A stretch of DNA of 64,000 nt from Physcomitrium patens. Taxonomy: Eukaryota; Streptophyta; Bryopsida; Funariales; Funariaceae. The translations under genes were made by a program, and so were the position numbers. The stretch is from contig NC_037254.1 of the NCBI RefSeq assembly GCF_000002425.4, forward strand, positions 21,112,115-21,176,114, written 5' to 3'. The notes under the pieces were generated by a model. It searched no databases. It was not told the DNA's origin and was given only the letters and a program-made list of their open reading frames with translations. This document shows, piece after piece, positions 12,253-22,360 of this stretch; position 1 is the stretch's first letter; the number at the start of each line of letters is the position of its first letter.

Positions 12253-12639
12253 AACTTCAATAGATTATAGCTATAATTACAATATTATTGTATTATGCAA
12301 ATTATTTTTATTTTTTTTAATTAATCTTCCTTACAACGTTCCTTGCAAATTAAATTATTTAGATTTGATATATTTTTTTTTTTCTTTTTAAAATTTTCTT
12401 TTTTCATTCACTATTTTCATTTCTTACTCTTTTTATTACTTATTAACTTCTTATTATCTTTTAGATACTTCTTATTATCTTTTAGATACTTCTTCTTGTT
12501 AACAATTTCTATCGATTCTAAATTAACTTATATTAAAAATTCTTTGTTAATTATAAGCTACAATTATATTAATATTATCTTATCTTCTTATATTAACATT
12601 TATTTTTTATAAGCTATTAACTAATTCTAAAACTCATAG

Positions 12640-14305
12640 CAAAACAAGAAAAATTTGGTCTTAAAGTATTCAATGGTAATTAATTTTATATTTGGAAATA
12701 TCATATAGAAGTCGTTTTTTAAGCCATAAAGGTCTTTGGTGTTGTTTCAAGATAAGAACATAGATCAATCATGCTTATTATATAATAATATAAAGATCTA
12801 AAATTGTATCAATGTCTAGAATCAAAAGAATATTAATGCATGTATGTTTATTACTTTTGGTATTTTTTGCAGATTTTATTAAAGTTGATCAATTTTTCTA
12901 GTGACAAGATCATATGGATAAAGCTATATTCAATCTATTCCTTAGAAATTTCAGAAATTATTTTCAACTCTAAGATTAATTTTATATTTATAAAATATTA
13001 TAAAGTAATAACATGAGTTTACATATCTAGAACATTGAAAATATGTCTTTTTTCTTAAAAGATTTGCAACACAAATATTCAAAAAAAGAAAAAATTGAGC
13101 CTTCTAATAAGTTATTATAATATCTTGGATGCTAAAGCAAACATTCTAAAAAAATAATAAATTTTTATTATTTTGCAAGAATACCTTCTTTGCCACAAAA
13201 TTGTGTTCTAGATACAATGAATATATGATGATTTAAGATATCAAGCTTTTTTAACTTGCGGACAAAATTAAAAATCTATATTGATAAGTTATTATAAACT
13301 ATATAAATACAATGTTCAATATACTAATGATTTAAAAATTTGAATCTAATATTTTGATTGTAGTGTAAAAAACCACCAATCATCTAATTTTTTGAAGCCA
13401 AAGAAAAAAACTAAGTTGCCTTTATTATCAACCAACATCATAACTAAAAATAACATTTTAAAAAGTCTACATTATTATTACAACTCTAGCAATGGCAAGA
13501 ACTCTCATGATAAGTGTGATTGTCGTTTTACTTATTCTAGACTAATCTAATCAAAATAATCCTATGTAAGGGATTTGAACACGAGGAAAGACTATCTGCA
13601 TGAGTTTTCATATTAGGGTCACACAATTAACCATCTCCTCATCAACTAAAACATCCAAGAATGATATGTGTCTTCTGCATTCTATCAAAGAAAATATTAC
13701 AATTTATAATTCTATCTTATGTATTCACTATCTCCTCTCCTTTTCAAACTTAAGATAACAATAGGTCATACTACACTATCTTAAAAGATTACATAAAATA
13801 TTCCATAATCTAATCACTGGAATTCTCCAAAATTAACTATCATTCTCAGTAATCTTCTTCACATAATTCCAGACTCCACAAACTACTTTTTGAATCTCAA
13901 TATTCAATGTATTATAATTCTCTCAGTTATATCCATACTTCACAAACATCTTCAATTATCAACTTTCCAATCCTCTACTAATAATTTAGCATACAATAAA
14001 TTCAATTTTTCATTCGATATCATCTAAATCAAATCTTTCTTTTATTCCACAATTTCACTTCACATTATTCAAATTCTATCTATTACTCTTCTTCTACAAG
14101 AAACAAAGAAACAAAGAGGTAGCACCAAATTTACCATGGCTCATGACTATCATAGTTTAGCTCTTTCTACTTCTTCTTCGAACTACATATTCTTTTTTTT
14201 CAAAATGCCAACCACCACACAACCAATGATAACTACTTTTTTTGACTACATCATCCATCTTGCCTTCTAAACTATCCATTCATCAGTTCACTAGCTCCTT
14301 TTAAC
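12640..14305 (+). pseudogene. Copia gag remnant
   Basis: The frame near 12645 reads KFGLKVFNGN-stop-FYIWKYHIEVVF-stop-AIKVFG, matching the copia gag start pattern (KF.G.N...W...M...L....LW). Farther down only scattered low-complexity reading frames remain. Many stops sit at expected CAA, CGA or TGG codons. The piece ends at the insertion point of the gypsy element. Confidence 0.6.
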
Positions 14306-14310
14306 CCTAC
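14306..14310 (+). repeat. Target site duplication, left copy (CCTAC)
   Basis: CCTAC directly before the 5' LTR. The same 5 bp follow the 3' LTR at 20699-20703. A 5-bp duplication is standard for Ty3/gypsy integration. Confidence 0.92.
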
Positions 14311-14654
14311 TGTCACGGCCATAATCATGTAAGCTAATAATTACATATAGAAATAGGTAGAAGTAAGTAAAAGTAGATAAAAGTAAGTTAATTCTATAAT
14401 ATTTAATATAGAAGCTTTCTAGAAACTTCCTAGACGCTGCTTTGACTTCATAGGTGTCTTTAATTGACTTTTTGGATTAGAAACGTGGTCAACAAGTTGG
14501 CCATGTGCCACACATGTTGTTAGCTTGAAGATCAAGCTAACTATGTGGCCCACACGTAGAAAAACTTGCCTTGTAAGTCAAGGCATGTGTCTTACAAAGT
14601 CAACACATATTGGAGGTCCTATAGAACGTCGCCACGTAGCTCCTAGTTAGATAG

Positions 14655-14662
14655 TATATATA
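14655..14662 (+). promoter_or_regulatory. LTR TATA box
   Basis: TATATATA about 210 bp before the end of the LTR; the same site recurs in the 3' LTR near 20482. Predicted start of transcription about 25-32 bp downstream, inside the inverted repeat (inference). Confidence 0.6.
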
Positions 14663-14664
14663 GA

Positions 14665-14694
14665 GACAAGAGTGAAGGCTTCTTCACTCTTGTC
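14665..14694 (+). repeat. Perfect 13-bp inverted repeat at LTR start site
   Basis: GACAAGAGTGAAG, loop GCTT, CTTCACTCTTGTC. It is conserved without change in the 3' LTR (20492-20521). By position it would form a hairpin at or near the 5' end of the genomic RNA. Confidence 0.85.
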
Positions 14695-14891
14695 AACTCC
14701 TTTCTTGCTTCTAGTCTAGTTTCAAGAGTCTCTAGTTTTCTTGTCTTTTGGCAATAGCCATTCTAGTTTCTCTTTTCAATATATATACTTATTATTCATA
14801 TTTTGTTACTTTTCTTTGAGTGAAGGCTTACTTGTCTGAACTGTTTTTTCATCGAGTTCTTGTCCTTGACAGATTGACAAGAGTGTACTTA

Positions 14892-14903
14892 CAATATCAG
14901 AGC
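14892..14903 (+). other. Probable primer-binding site (initiator Met tRNA-like)
   Basis: CAATATCAGAGC matches the usual plant initiator-tRNA-Met site TGGTATCAGAGC at 9-10 of 12 positions. It starts 20 nt after the LTR end rather than directly next to it. The decayed relative has TTAATATTAGAGCTT at the same offset (about 30054-30068), which supports the assignment. Confidence 0.55.
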
Positions 14904-15082
14904 TTTGTTTTTCTTGAGTAAGAGTGGATTACCCCTTTCTCTTTACAAGGCATAAGCGTATTAGAAGTTTGCGGATTATCCACTTCTAAACTGATATTGT
15001 TCTTAGTATCTTCTTTGTTATCAAGTCTTTCTTTTCTTTTGTCTTGAGCAATATCAAACAAATTTTTCTTCTTAGTGTCATT

Positions 15083-16086
15083 ATGGCAGAGCTTGTTGAA
15101 ATGAAGAGTGCAATGGCACAAATGCAAGAGCAAATGAGGGAGTTAATGCTTGCGATGCATCAACTCAATTCACCAATACAGGAAAGAACAAGAATAGCAG
15201 AAAGTGGGGATATAGAGATGATCAGAGCAATTCAACATCTACAACAAATCACGTTCATTCTCCAATTGTACAACACCCTATAAGCACTAGAGAACCAAGA
15301 ATTGCCTTACTTGAGAAATTTGATGGTACGAGATCAAAGTTTCGAGGGTTCATCAATCAAGTACAATTGGCAATTGAACTTCAACCGCAAAGCTATCCAA
15401 CTCCAGGATCACAAGTGAGGTTTATTGGCACTCTACTTTCTGGTTCTGCAATATCGTGGTTTTTGTCTTTTCTTGAACAACGAAATCCAATATTGGACAA
15501 TTTGGAAGCTTTTTTGGCGGAGTTTCGATCTATGTATGGTGAACACGATGCAACTCGTGTTGCAACAAATAAGATCCGAATTCTATGACAAGGAAATCGC
15601 TCAATAACAGTATATGCTTCACAATTTCGACAACTTGCAATTGACATCAAGTGGGATGATGCTGCACTCATCAGTCAATTTCTTTATGGATTGCAATACG
15701 AAGTAAAGAAATTCATGCTCAACTTACCTGATCCTCAAACTTTGAGTCAAGCAATCGATTTTGCGGTAAAATGTGATAATCGACTTTTCAAATTTCGATC
15801 TGAGAATCATTCACGGGAACCTCAACGTTATTACTCAATGGCAACATCAACATCTTTGCCAAACGTACATTCGGAAATAGAAGACATGCAAATTGACGCG
15901 ATACGTTTTAAACCCCTAACTGAGCAAGAAAAGATTTGTCGTCGTCAAGAAGGATTATGTTTATATTGCGGAGAACCTAAGCACACTGCTCAACATTGTC
16001 CAAAGAAACGACGCAACTATAAAATGAGGGGTACGACGGTCAAAGAAGACAACATGTCAGAAAACGGATTCGTCCAGCTACAATAG
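15083..16086 (+). pseudogene. Ty3/gypsy gag, one frameshift and one stop
   Basis: The start MAELVEMKSAMAQMQEQMRE is coiled-coil-like. Between about 15175 and 15240 the frame must shift by one to reach STREPRIALLEKFDGTRSKF, the start of the capsid-like domain. That frame runs through SWFLSFLE and FRSMYGEHDA and is broken once by TGA at 15586-15588 (ILstopQGN), most simply a CGA-to-TGA change. A CCHC zinc knuckle CLYCGEPKHTAQHC (about 15957-15998) follows, and the frame ends in TAG at 16084-16086. Pol is in the next frame and is open from 15981, overlapping gag by about 100 nt. Whether the gag-pol junction is a programmed -1 shift or an indel is open; I see no clear slippery heptamer. Confidence 0.85.
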
Positions 16087-16091
16087 GGACC

Positions 16092-19000
16092 GTGCAGCTG
16101 GAACCTTGTACAATTCCTAATGAAGGTCCTATCCTCTCCTCAGAACCCTCTCCTTGTTTTATAATAGACTTATATTTAGGACCTAAGAATTACAAAGCCT
16201 CTGCTTTATTAGATTCGGGAGCCTCAGCATGTTTTTTAGATGAACAATTTGTTAAAAGTCGTAAAATACCCTTTGTACAGAAACCTAAACCAGTACATGT
16301 AGAAGTCATAGATGGTCGTCCCTTGTCTTCTGGAGATGTCACTCATGAAACTCATCCTATAAAAGTAACAATAGACGGTCATGATAGCTACATAGCTTTT
16401 AACATAATTAAATCCCCGTCCAATTCAGTTATTTTAGGTTTATCCTTGCTAGAAAAATATAACCCTCGAATAGATTGGAATTCGCGTAAACTTGACTTTT
16501 CCCAAAGCGTTATTAATAGTTCTACTAACCAAGTAAAAAATTATAAGTCTAGTATAGTAAAACCCGTACTGATAGGTGCAAAAGCATTTATACACATAGC
16601 AAAAGAAGGATCAACTTTTGCTATTTATGCTGCACCTATTTCTGAAAACGTAAAGACTTCAAGTGGCATTCCAAGTCAATATCAGGAGTATCAAGACGTT
16701 TTTGAGAAAAAAAATGCAGATATTCTTCCTGAGCATCGCCCATATGATTGTTCAATCGACCTCAAGGAAGGAACTCAGCCACCATTTGGATCAATTTACA
16801 GTTTATCGCAAGATGAGATGGCTGAACTCAAGACATATATTGACAAGAATTTAGCGAAGAATTTCATACGCCATTCAAAATCTCCAGCAAGAGCTCCAAT
16901 TCTATTCGTAAAGAAAAAAGATGGATCTTTACGAATGTGTGTTGATTATCGAGGACTCAACAAGATCGCAATCAAAAACAGGTATCCATTACCTTTGATA
17001 TCAGGACTCCTTGACCAGTTGAATCAAGCTAAGATCTATACAAAAATAGATCTAAGAGGAGCATATAATCTAGTACGGATCAAAGAAGGAGATGAATGGA
17101 AGACTGCGTTTCAAACCAAGTATGGACATTTCGAATATAATGTCATGCCCTTTGGACTCACGAATGCACCAACTGCTTTTCAACATCTCATGAATGATGT
17201 ATTTCGTGAATTCTTAGACAATTTTGTCGTCTGCTATCTAGACGATATCCTGATCTATTCTAAGAACGTCGAAGAACATGAAATACATGTTCGTCAAGTA
17301 TTACAAAAACTTAGAGATGCAGGATTGTACGCCAAGATGGAAAAGTGTGTATTTCATACTACTCAAGTTGACTTTTTAGGATATATCATTTCAAATGATG
17401 GTCTCATGATGGATTCTAAGAAAGTCCAAACAATCATGGATTGGAAGATTCCAAAGACAGTAAGAGATGTCCAATGTTTCTTGGGATTTGCCAATTACTA
17501 TCGGATCTTCATCAAAGATTTCTCACGAGTTGCAGCTCCACTTACACGCTTGACTAGTAAAGATAAATTCCAATGGAATCAAGAAGCGGAAGCAGCATTT
17601 GAAGCCTTAAAGACATCATTTGTCTCTGCACCAGTCTTATATCGTGTTGACTTTTCCAAGGCATTTTTTATGGAAACAGATGCATCAGATTTTGCCTTGG
17701 GTGCAGTTTTATCACAAATGGGATCAGATGACAAACTTCATCCGATAGCTTTTCATTCAAGAAAATTCTCAGCAGTCGAGATCAATTATGAGATCCACGA
17801 TAAAGAACTTCTTACGATCGTGGATTCCTTTCAAGAATGGCGTCATTATCTAGAAGGCGCTTCTAGTCCAGTCATTGTGTATACAGATCGCAAGAACCTC
17901 GAGTATTTCATGTCAGCACGCGTGTTGAATCGTCGTCAAGCTCGTTGGAATATGTCTTTGTCAAGATTCGAGTTCATTATCACTTATCGGCCAGGAAAAC
18001 AACAAGGTTTGTCTGATGCCCTATCTAAACGTTCTTATTTTGTACCAAAAGAAAGAGATGCAGCTTTTGAGCAACAAAGAACGGTCCTCTTGAAACCGGA
18101 GCAATTTCATCTCCGAGCAATGAAATCAACATTGACTGTTGATTCAACTTTTCTCAAGCAAATCCAGTCCAGTATGTCCTCAGACCCTCTTGTTTATGAT
18201 ATCGAGAATAATTCTTCCAAGTCTCATGATCCTTCTAAGTTCGAGTTCAAGAATAATCTATTATATTTTGAAGGACGCCTATATGTTCCAGAAGGAGAAG
18301 CACGTTTACGTGTTCTTCAAGCACGTCATGACTTTCCAGCAGCAGGGCACTTTGGATATAATAAGACTTTGGAACTCATATCAAGAGATTTTTGGTGGCC
18401 ACAAATGTGGAAGTCAGTCAAAGACTTTGTACAATCATGTGATATTTGTTCAAGATCAAAAATTCCTCGTCATCGACCTTACGGACTTCTTCAGCCATTA
18501 CCTATACCAGAACAACCATGGTCTTCTGTTTCTATGGATTTTATCACAGATCTTCCAAGCTCAAGATCTTATGATTCTATATTTGTGATAGTAGATCGTT
18601 TCACCAAGATGGCACATTTTGTGCCATGTACAAAATCTATCACAAGTGAAGAAACAGCTAAGCTTTTCATTGATAATATCTATCGCTATCATGGATTACC
18701 TAAAGATATCATATCAGATAGGAGAACTCAATTTGTGTCAAGATTTTGGAGGACCCTTTTCAAGATTTTAAAAGTGGACATAAAGCTATCTTCGGCTTTC
18801 CATCCTCAAACTGATGGACAAACAGAGCGCGTAAACCAAGTCTTGGAGCAATATTTAAGGTGTACTATCAACTACCAACAAGATGATTGGACAACCCTTC
18901 TGCCATTGGCAGAGTTTGCTTATAATAATACGGTACATTCTTCCACGCAACAAACACCTTTCTTTGCCAATTATGGCTATCATCCACAACTTGATACTTT

Positions 19001-19580
19001 TGATTTTTCAAAAGTTGATAATCCTGCAGCAGAAGATATGGCAAATCGGTTGTCAGAGTTACATGCAATAATGAAGACGCAATTGAAGGAAGCTCAAGAA
19101 CGACAAAAGATAAACGCAGATCTATATCGTAAGGAGCAACCACAACTCAACGTGGGTGATAAGGTATGGCTACTTCGTCGCAATATCAAGACTACTCGAC
19201 CTTGTGACAAGTTGGACTATCGTAGGCTTGGCCCCTTTTTTGTCTCTGAACAGATCAACCTAGTTGCATATCGGTTACATCTACTGGAGTCAATGAAGAT
19301 CCATCCTGTATTCCACGTGTCTCTTCTTGAACCATATAAGACAGTGGATATACAAGGAAGAAGACAAATGCCACCGCCTCCTATAGAAGTAGATAATAAT
19401 GAAGAATTTGAGGTGGAAGAGATATTAGACTCAAGGCGGCGCCGAAATAAGCTGGAATATCTTGTTCATTGGCGGGGATATGATATTAGTGAACGCACAT
19501 GGGAGCCATCCAGGAATCTAGGAAATGCATCAGCTAAAGTCAAAGTTTTTCATCAACGACATCTATCAAAACCAAGATGA
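16092..19580 (+). CDS. pol: Ty3/gypsy Pol: PR-RT-RNaseH-IN-chromodomain
   Basis: Uninterrupted frame of 1162 codons from the GTG at 16092 (the frame is already open from 15981, so the start is nominal and expression is probably by fusion to Gag). Protease motif LLDSGASA with the Asp near residue 41. RT with LPLISGLLDQL, FGLTNAPTAFQ and YLDD near 382-385. RNase H with TDASDFALGAVLSQ near 528 and YTDRKNLEYF. Integrase zinc region (H about 745, C...C about 783), then catalytic Asp in MDFITDLP (about 815), Asp in SDRRTQF (about 875) and Glu in TDGQTERVNQ (about 911). The usual Gly of SDRGTQF is Arg here (AGA, one G-to-A from GGA). A chromodomain (EVEEILDS...YLVHWRGYDISERTWEP) spans about 1103-1156; in chromoviruses this domain directs integration to heterochromatin. 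Length and order are normal for the family. Confidence 0.96.
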   Translation: MQLEPCTIPNEGPILSSEPSPCFIIDLYLGPKNYKASALLDSGASACFLDEQFVKSRKIPFVQKPKPVHVEVIDGRPLSSGDVTHETHPIKVTIDGHDSYIAFNIIKSPSNSVILGLSLLEKYNPRIDWNSRKLDFSQSVINSSTNQVKNYKSSIVKPVLIGAKAFIHIAKEGSTFAIYAAPISENVKTSSGIPSQYQEYQDVFEKKNADILPEHRPYDCSIDLKEGTQPPFGSIYSLSQDEMAELKTYIDKNLAKNFIRHSKSPARAPILFVKKKDGSLRMCVDYRGLNKIAIKNRYPLPLISGLLDQLNQAKIYTKIDLRGAYNLVRIKEGDEWKTAFQTKYGHFEYNVMPFGLTNAPTAFQHLMNDVFREFLDNFVVCYLDDILIYSKNVEEHEIHVRQVLQKLRDAGLYAKMEKCVFHTTQVDFLGYIISNDGLMMDSKKVQTIMDWKIPKTVRDVQCFLGFANYYRIFIKDFSRVAAPLTRLTSKDKFQWNQEAEAAFEALKTSFVSAPVLYRVDFSKAFFMETDASDFALGAVLSQMGSDDKLHPIAFHSRKFSAVEINYEIHDKELLTIVDSFQEWRHYLEGASSPVIVYTDRKNLEYFMSARVLNRRQARWNMSLSRFEFIITYRPGKQQGLSDALSKRSYFVPKERDAAFEQQRTVLLKPEQFHLRAMKSTLTVDSTFLKQIQSSMSSDPLVYDIENNSSKSHDPSKFEFKNNLLYFEGRLYVPEGEARLRVLQARHDFPAAGHFGYNKTLELISRDFWWPQMWKSVKDFVQSCDICSRSKIPRHRPYGLLQPLPIPEQPWSSVSMDFITDLPSSRSYDSIFVIVDRFTKMAHFVPCTKSITSEETAKLFIDNIYRYHGLPKDIISDRRTQFVSRFWRTLFKILKVDIKLSSAFHPQTDGQTERVNQVLEQYLRCTINYQQDDWTTLLPLAEFAYNNTVHSSTQQTPFFANYGYHPQLDTFDFSKVDNPAAEDMANRLSELHAIMKTQLKEAQERQKINADLYRKEQPQLNVGDKVWLLRRNIKTTRPCDKLDYRRLGPFFVSEQINLVAYRLHLLESMKIHPVFHVSLLEPYKTVDIQGRRQMPPPPIEVDNNEEFEVEEILDSRRRRNKLEYLVHWRGYDISERTWEPSRNLGNASAKVKVFHQRHLSKPR

Positions 19581-19674
19581 AAATCTCTCTTATAAAAGAG
19601 ACAAGATTGAGGCAAGATAACATTCAATTTCCTATCCTTGTTTGTAACTTCTTTGCATTTGTGACGCTAATTAG

Positions 19675-20097
19675 ATGGAGAGCCAACAATCGGCGGATTC
19701 AACTCAAGAACCTTCATTTGCTGACCTGCCGGACGGGACATTACGATTGTCACAACCTTCAAGACGACGCAATCGAGATGAAGATCTTCAAGAACGACAT
19801 GTTCTTCCTTGAATAGATGGTGACATACAACGCGTTTGGTATCACGATTTGAGAAGGGACTCTCGATGTTTGGTGATTTTGCTAGAGGTAGGAACAACTC
19901 CTGATGGTGTTTCGAATATTCTATTCGAAGGAAGTTACGAAGGCCTCAACAATGATCAAATAACTAGGTGGTCTTCCCGCCCTGGTATGGGACACTACCG
20001 ATGGTTGAGAGGCCCTATCAATCATCTTCGAAGAGAACAGAGATCAGAGTATGTGGTGAATATAATTCGTCGCATCATAGATTTCCCCAACATATGA
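19675..20097 (+). CDS. Extra 3' ORF of the chromovirus (one stop)
   Basis: From ATG at 19675 one frame covers 141 codons to TGA at 20095-20097, broken only by TGA at 19810-19812 (HVLP-stop-IDGD), again most simply CGA to TGA. The product has a polar, Arg/Glu-rich N-terminal half (LRLSQPSRRRNRDEDLQERH) and a folded-looking second half (CLVILLEVGTTPDGVSNILF ... RWLRGPINHLRREQRSEYVV ... IIDFPNI). No signal peptide, membrane segment or known fold is seen, so it is not an envelope protein. It occupies the space between the chromodomain stop (19580) and the polypurine tract. The decayed relative at 29748-35067 has only about 100-150 bp there. Function unknown; a captured host fragment or an accessory protein are both possible. 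Confidence 0.5.
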
Positions 20098-20124
20098 TGA
20101 CCGCTCCTCGTGGAACTCGTCTCT

Positions 20125-20137
20125 AGAAGGGGGTTAA
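20125..20137 (+). other. Polypurine tract of Ty3/gypsy element
   Basis: AGAAGGGGGTTAA directly before the 3' LTR. The decayed relative has AGAAAAGAAAGTAA at the equivalent place, preceded in both by CTCGTGGAACT. Confidence 0.8.
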
Positions 20138-20698
20138 TGTCACGGCCATAATCATGTAAGCTAATAATTACATATAGAAATAGGTAGAAGTAAGTAAAAG
20201 TAGATAAAAGTAAGTTAATTCTATAATATTTAATATAGAAGCTTCCTAGAAACTTCCTAGACGCTGCTTTGACTTCATAGGTGTCTTTAATTGACTTTTT
20301 GGATTAGAAACGTGGTCAACAAGTTGGCCATGTGCCACACATGTTGTTAGCTTGAAGATCAAGCTAAGTATGTGGCCCACACGTAGAAAAACTTGCCTTG
20401 TAAGTCAAGGCATGTGTCTTACAAAGTCAACACATATTGGAGGTCCTATAGAACGTCGCCACGTAGCCCCTAGTTAGATAGTATATATAGAGACAAGAGT
20501 GAAGGCTTCTTCACTCTTGTCAACTCCTTTCTTGCTTCTAGTCTAGTTTCAAGAGTCTCTAGTTTTCTTGTCTTTTGGCAATAGCCATTCTAGTTTCTCT
20601 TTTCAATATACATACTTATTATTCATATTTTGTTACTTTTCTTTGAGTAAAGGCTTACTTGTCTGAACTATTTTTTCATCGAGTTCTTGTCCTTGACA
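20138..20698 (+). repeat. 3' LTR of Ty3/gypsy element
   Basis: 561 bp, identical in length to the 5' LTR. The six differences I count are C/T, G/C, C/T, C/T, A/G and A/G in order; five of six are transitions. Followed by CCTAC (20699-20703). Confidence 0.95.
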
Positions 20699-20703
20699 CC
20701 TAC
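20699..20703 (+). repeat. Target site duplication, right copy (CCTAC)
   Basis: Matches 14306-14310. Confidence 0.92.
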
Positions 20704-22360
20704 ATACTATGTATTGTAAAATAAAAAATATTCTATCCATTCTACAATAAATTATAAATTTCTTCTACTTCTAAGAATTCTAATTTTGTTTTCATAATTT
20801 CAACTTCAGTGTCACATACATATTCAATATCTTTTCAAGACAAATCTTGATATGTAGATTTAGTTATTATAGAATATATAATTGATCACAAGTAATTATT
20901 TAAAAGATTTATATTAATTCTTAAAGATGATTGGTCCATTACAATTGCAAACAATCAAATTTTTATGGCTTGTGGACATGATAATATTTGTATCAAGCAA
21001 CTAATTTGTGGCATTTCACTATCCAATGTTCTTTTCAACATTTATAAATGTCTCTTCATTTCCACATAATTTTTTCTTTGTTAATATAGTTTTTAAATTT
21101 AGAACAACTTTTATAAGAATATTTAACACATGTAAATTTTCGTCTAAAGTAGAAAAATAATTTAATGTGAAAAATTTGTTTTTTGTAAAAATAATCTATA
21201 CCAATCAAGGCTTGAGTATTATAATTCTATTTTTTAAAAAAATCTTTATAATATTTCTATCTACCATAAGATAAATATAATATCTATTTTGTAGTAAAAT
21301 GGATATATTGAATTAGATGATAGAACTATTTTTGGAGCCGCCTAATCTATGTTGTATGAAAAAACTTACTACTAACTCTTTGAATAAAGGCTATCAATAC
21401 TACAATCTATATTTTAAATTTTACTATTAATTCTCAAATTGATATATTAACTATATTTTTAAAATGGTTTAAAATCAAACCTTTTGTATTACATTATAAA
21501 GATTTTGGCTCTCTTACATATATAAATGTTAACAAATAGAAGTACAATAAGCTCAGAGCTAAATACACTTTGGTAGTTTTTCTTGGATATTCATCATCAA
21601 ACTAAGCATATTGATTTTGAATTTGATGCATAATATAATTATTAAAAGCTCCAATATAAGGTTTAATGAAAAAATTTGATGATATATTCTTTATAACTTT
21701 CTTGTATTTGATCCTTTATCACTTTTAATGGTTGAATTTAATCCACCTTCTTCTTCTATAAGATTGTAAGAACATGCTTCTATATTGGAACAAACTTCTT
21801 TTTTTATACAATTATTGCATCATCAGCTTTTTCAATCTTTGAAAAAAACTCTTATTTTAAATAATTCTAAATCAATAAGAGATTATAAGTATTGAGAGAT
21901 TTTTTATCAAATACTATTTTTATTTCCTTTGATGACTCAATACAAGTTTTTTTAATTTTTTCTTGCCATCAATGTTATTATTCAATACCCAAAAAAATTA
22001 ATTTTATACTATGAGTAATAACCACCTCTACAACAAATATTTCTATTTATTCTAAATCCATTTTTTGTCTTACTACCATGAAATTTTTTTTTTTTGAATC
22101 CCAATTTTATGCTAAAGCCCTTACTTTGACCTAATTTGTTCAATGGCTTAAAACTATGCAAACCAAGTATAACTTCTTGATAGAAAATCACACTTAAAAT
22201 TTAGAATTCCTTCTATTTAAGCATAAGGCTATATACTATAAGTGGATATACAAACTTAAATATAATATCGATAGAGCATTATAAAAAAATATAAATTTAG
22301 ATTAATTCTTAAAGAATTTACATAAAAACTTTTAATAAATTAAATATAAACTTTTAGCCT
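20704..22360 (+). pseudogene. Copia protease/integrase/RT-start remnant
   Basis: Near 20935 the frame reads DWSITIANNQIFMACGHDN and then LICGISLSNVLF, a copia protease-region pattern ending like VLYVP. Near 21550 KLRAKYTLVVFLGYSSSN matches the K..AKA...VFLGYS motif after the copia integrase core. Near 22130-22340 VQWLKTMQTKYNFLIENHT ... YYKWIYKLKYN ... YKFRLILKEFT is the start of copia reverse transcriptase. Many frameshifts and stops. Right end at the LTR-like insertion. Confidence 0.7.

Larger units (their letters stand above)
14311..14871 (+). repeat. 5' LTR of Ty3/gypsy element
   Basis: 561 bp, TG...CA ends. A TATATATA box at 14655-14662 is followed immediately by a perfect 13-bp inverted repeat (14665-14694), which should lie around the transcription start. 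The sequence just after the LTR repeats GACAAGAGTG (14875-14884), the first ten bases of that inverted repeat. Confidence 0.95.
14311..20698 (+). mobile_element. Young Ty3/gypsy chromovirus, 6388 bp
   Basis: Full-length LTR retrotransposon. It has two 561-bp LTRs beginning TGTCACGGCC and ending CCTTGACA with 6 substitutions between them (about 98.9% identity by eye), plus target duplications CCTAC. Order: 5' LTR, degenerate tRNA-primer site, gag (frameshift and one stop), a 1162-codon pol open from end to end (PR-RT-RH-IN-chromodomain), an extra ORF, polypurine tract, 3' LTR. It inserted in the sense orientation into an older copia element. High LTR identity and an intact pol point to recent insertion, but the gag breaks make this copy non-autonomous as read. 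Confidence 0.97.

Noticed and set aside
16663..19143. Several out-of-frame ORFs inside pol (for example 18139-18588, 18868-19143 minus)
   Set aside because: They overlap the intact pol frame and show no independent features.
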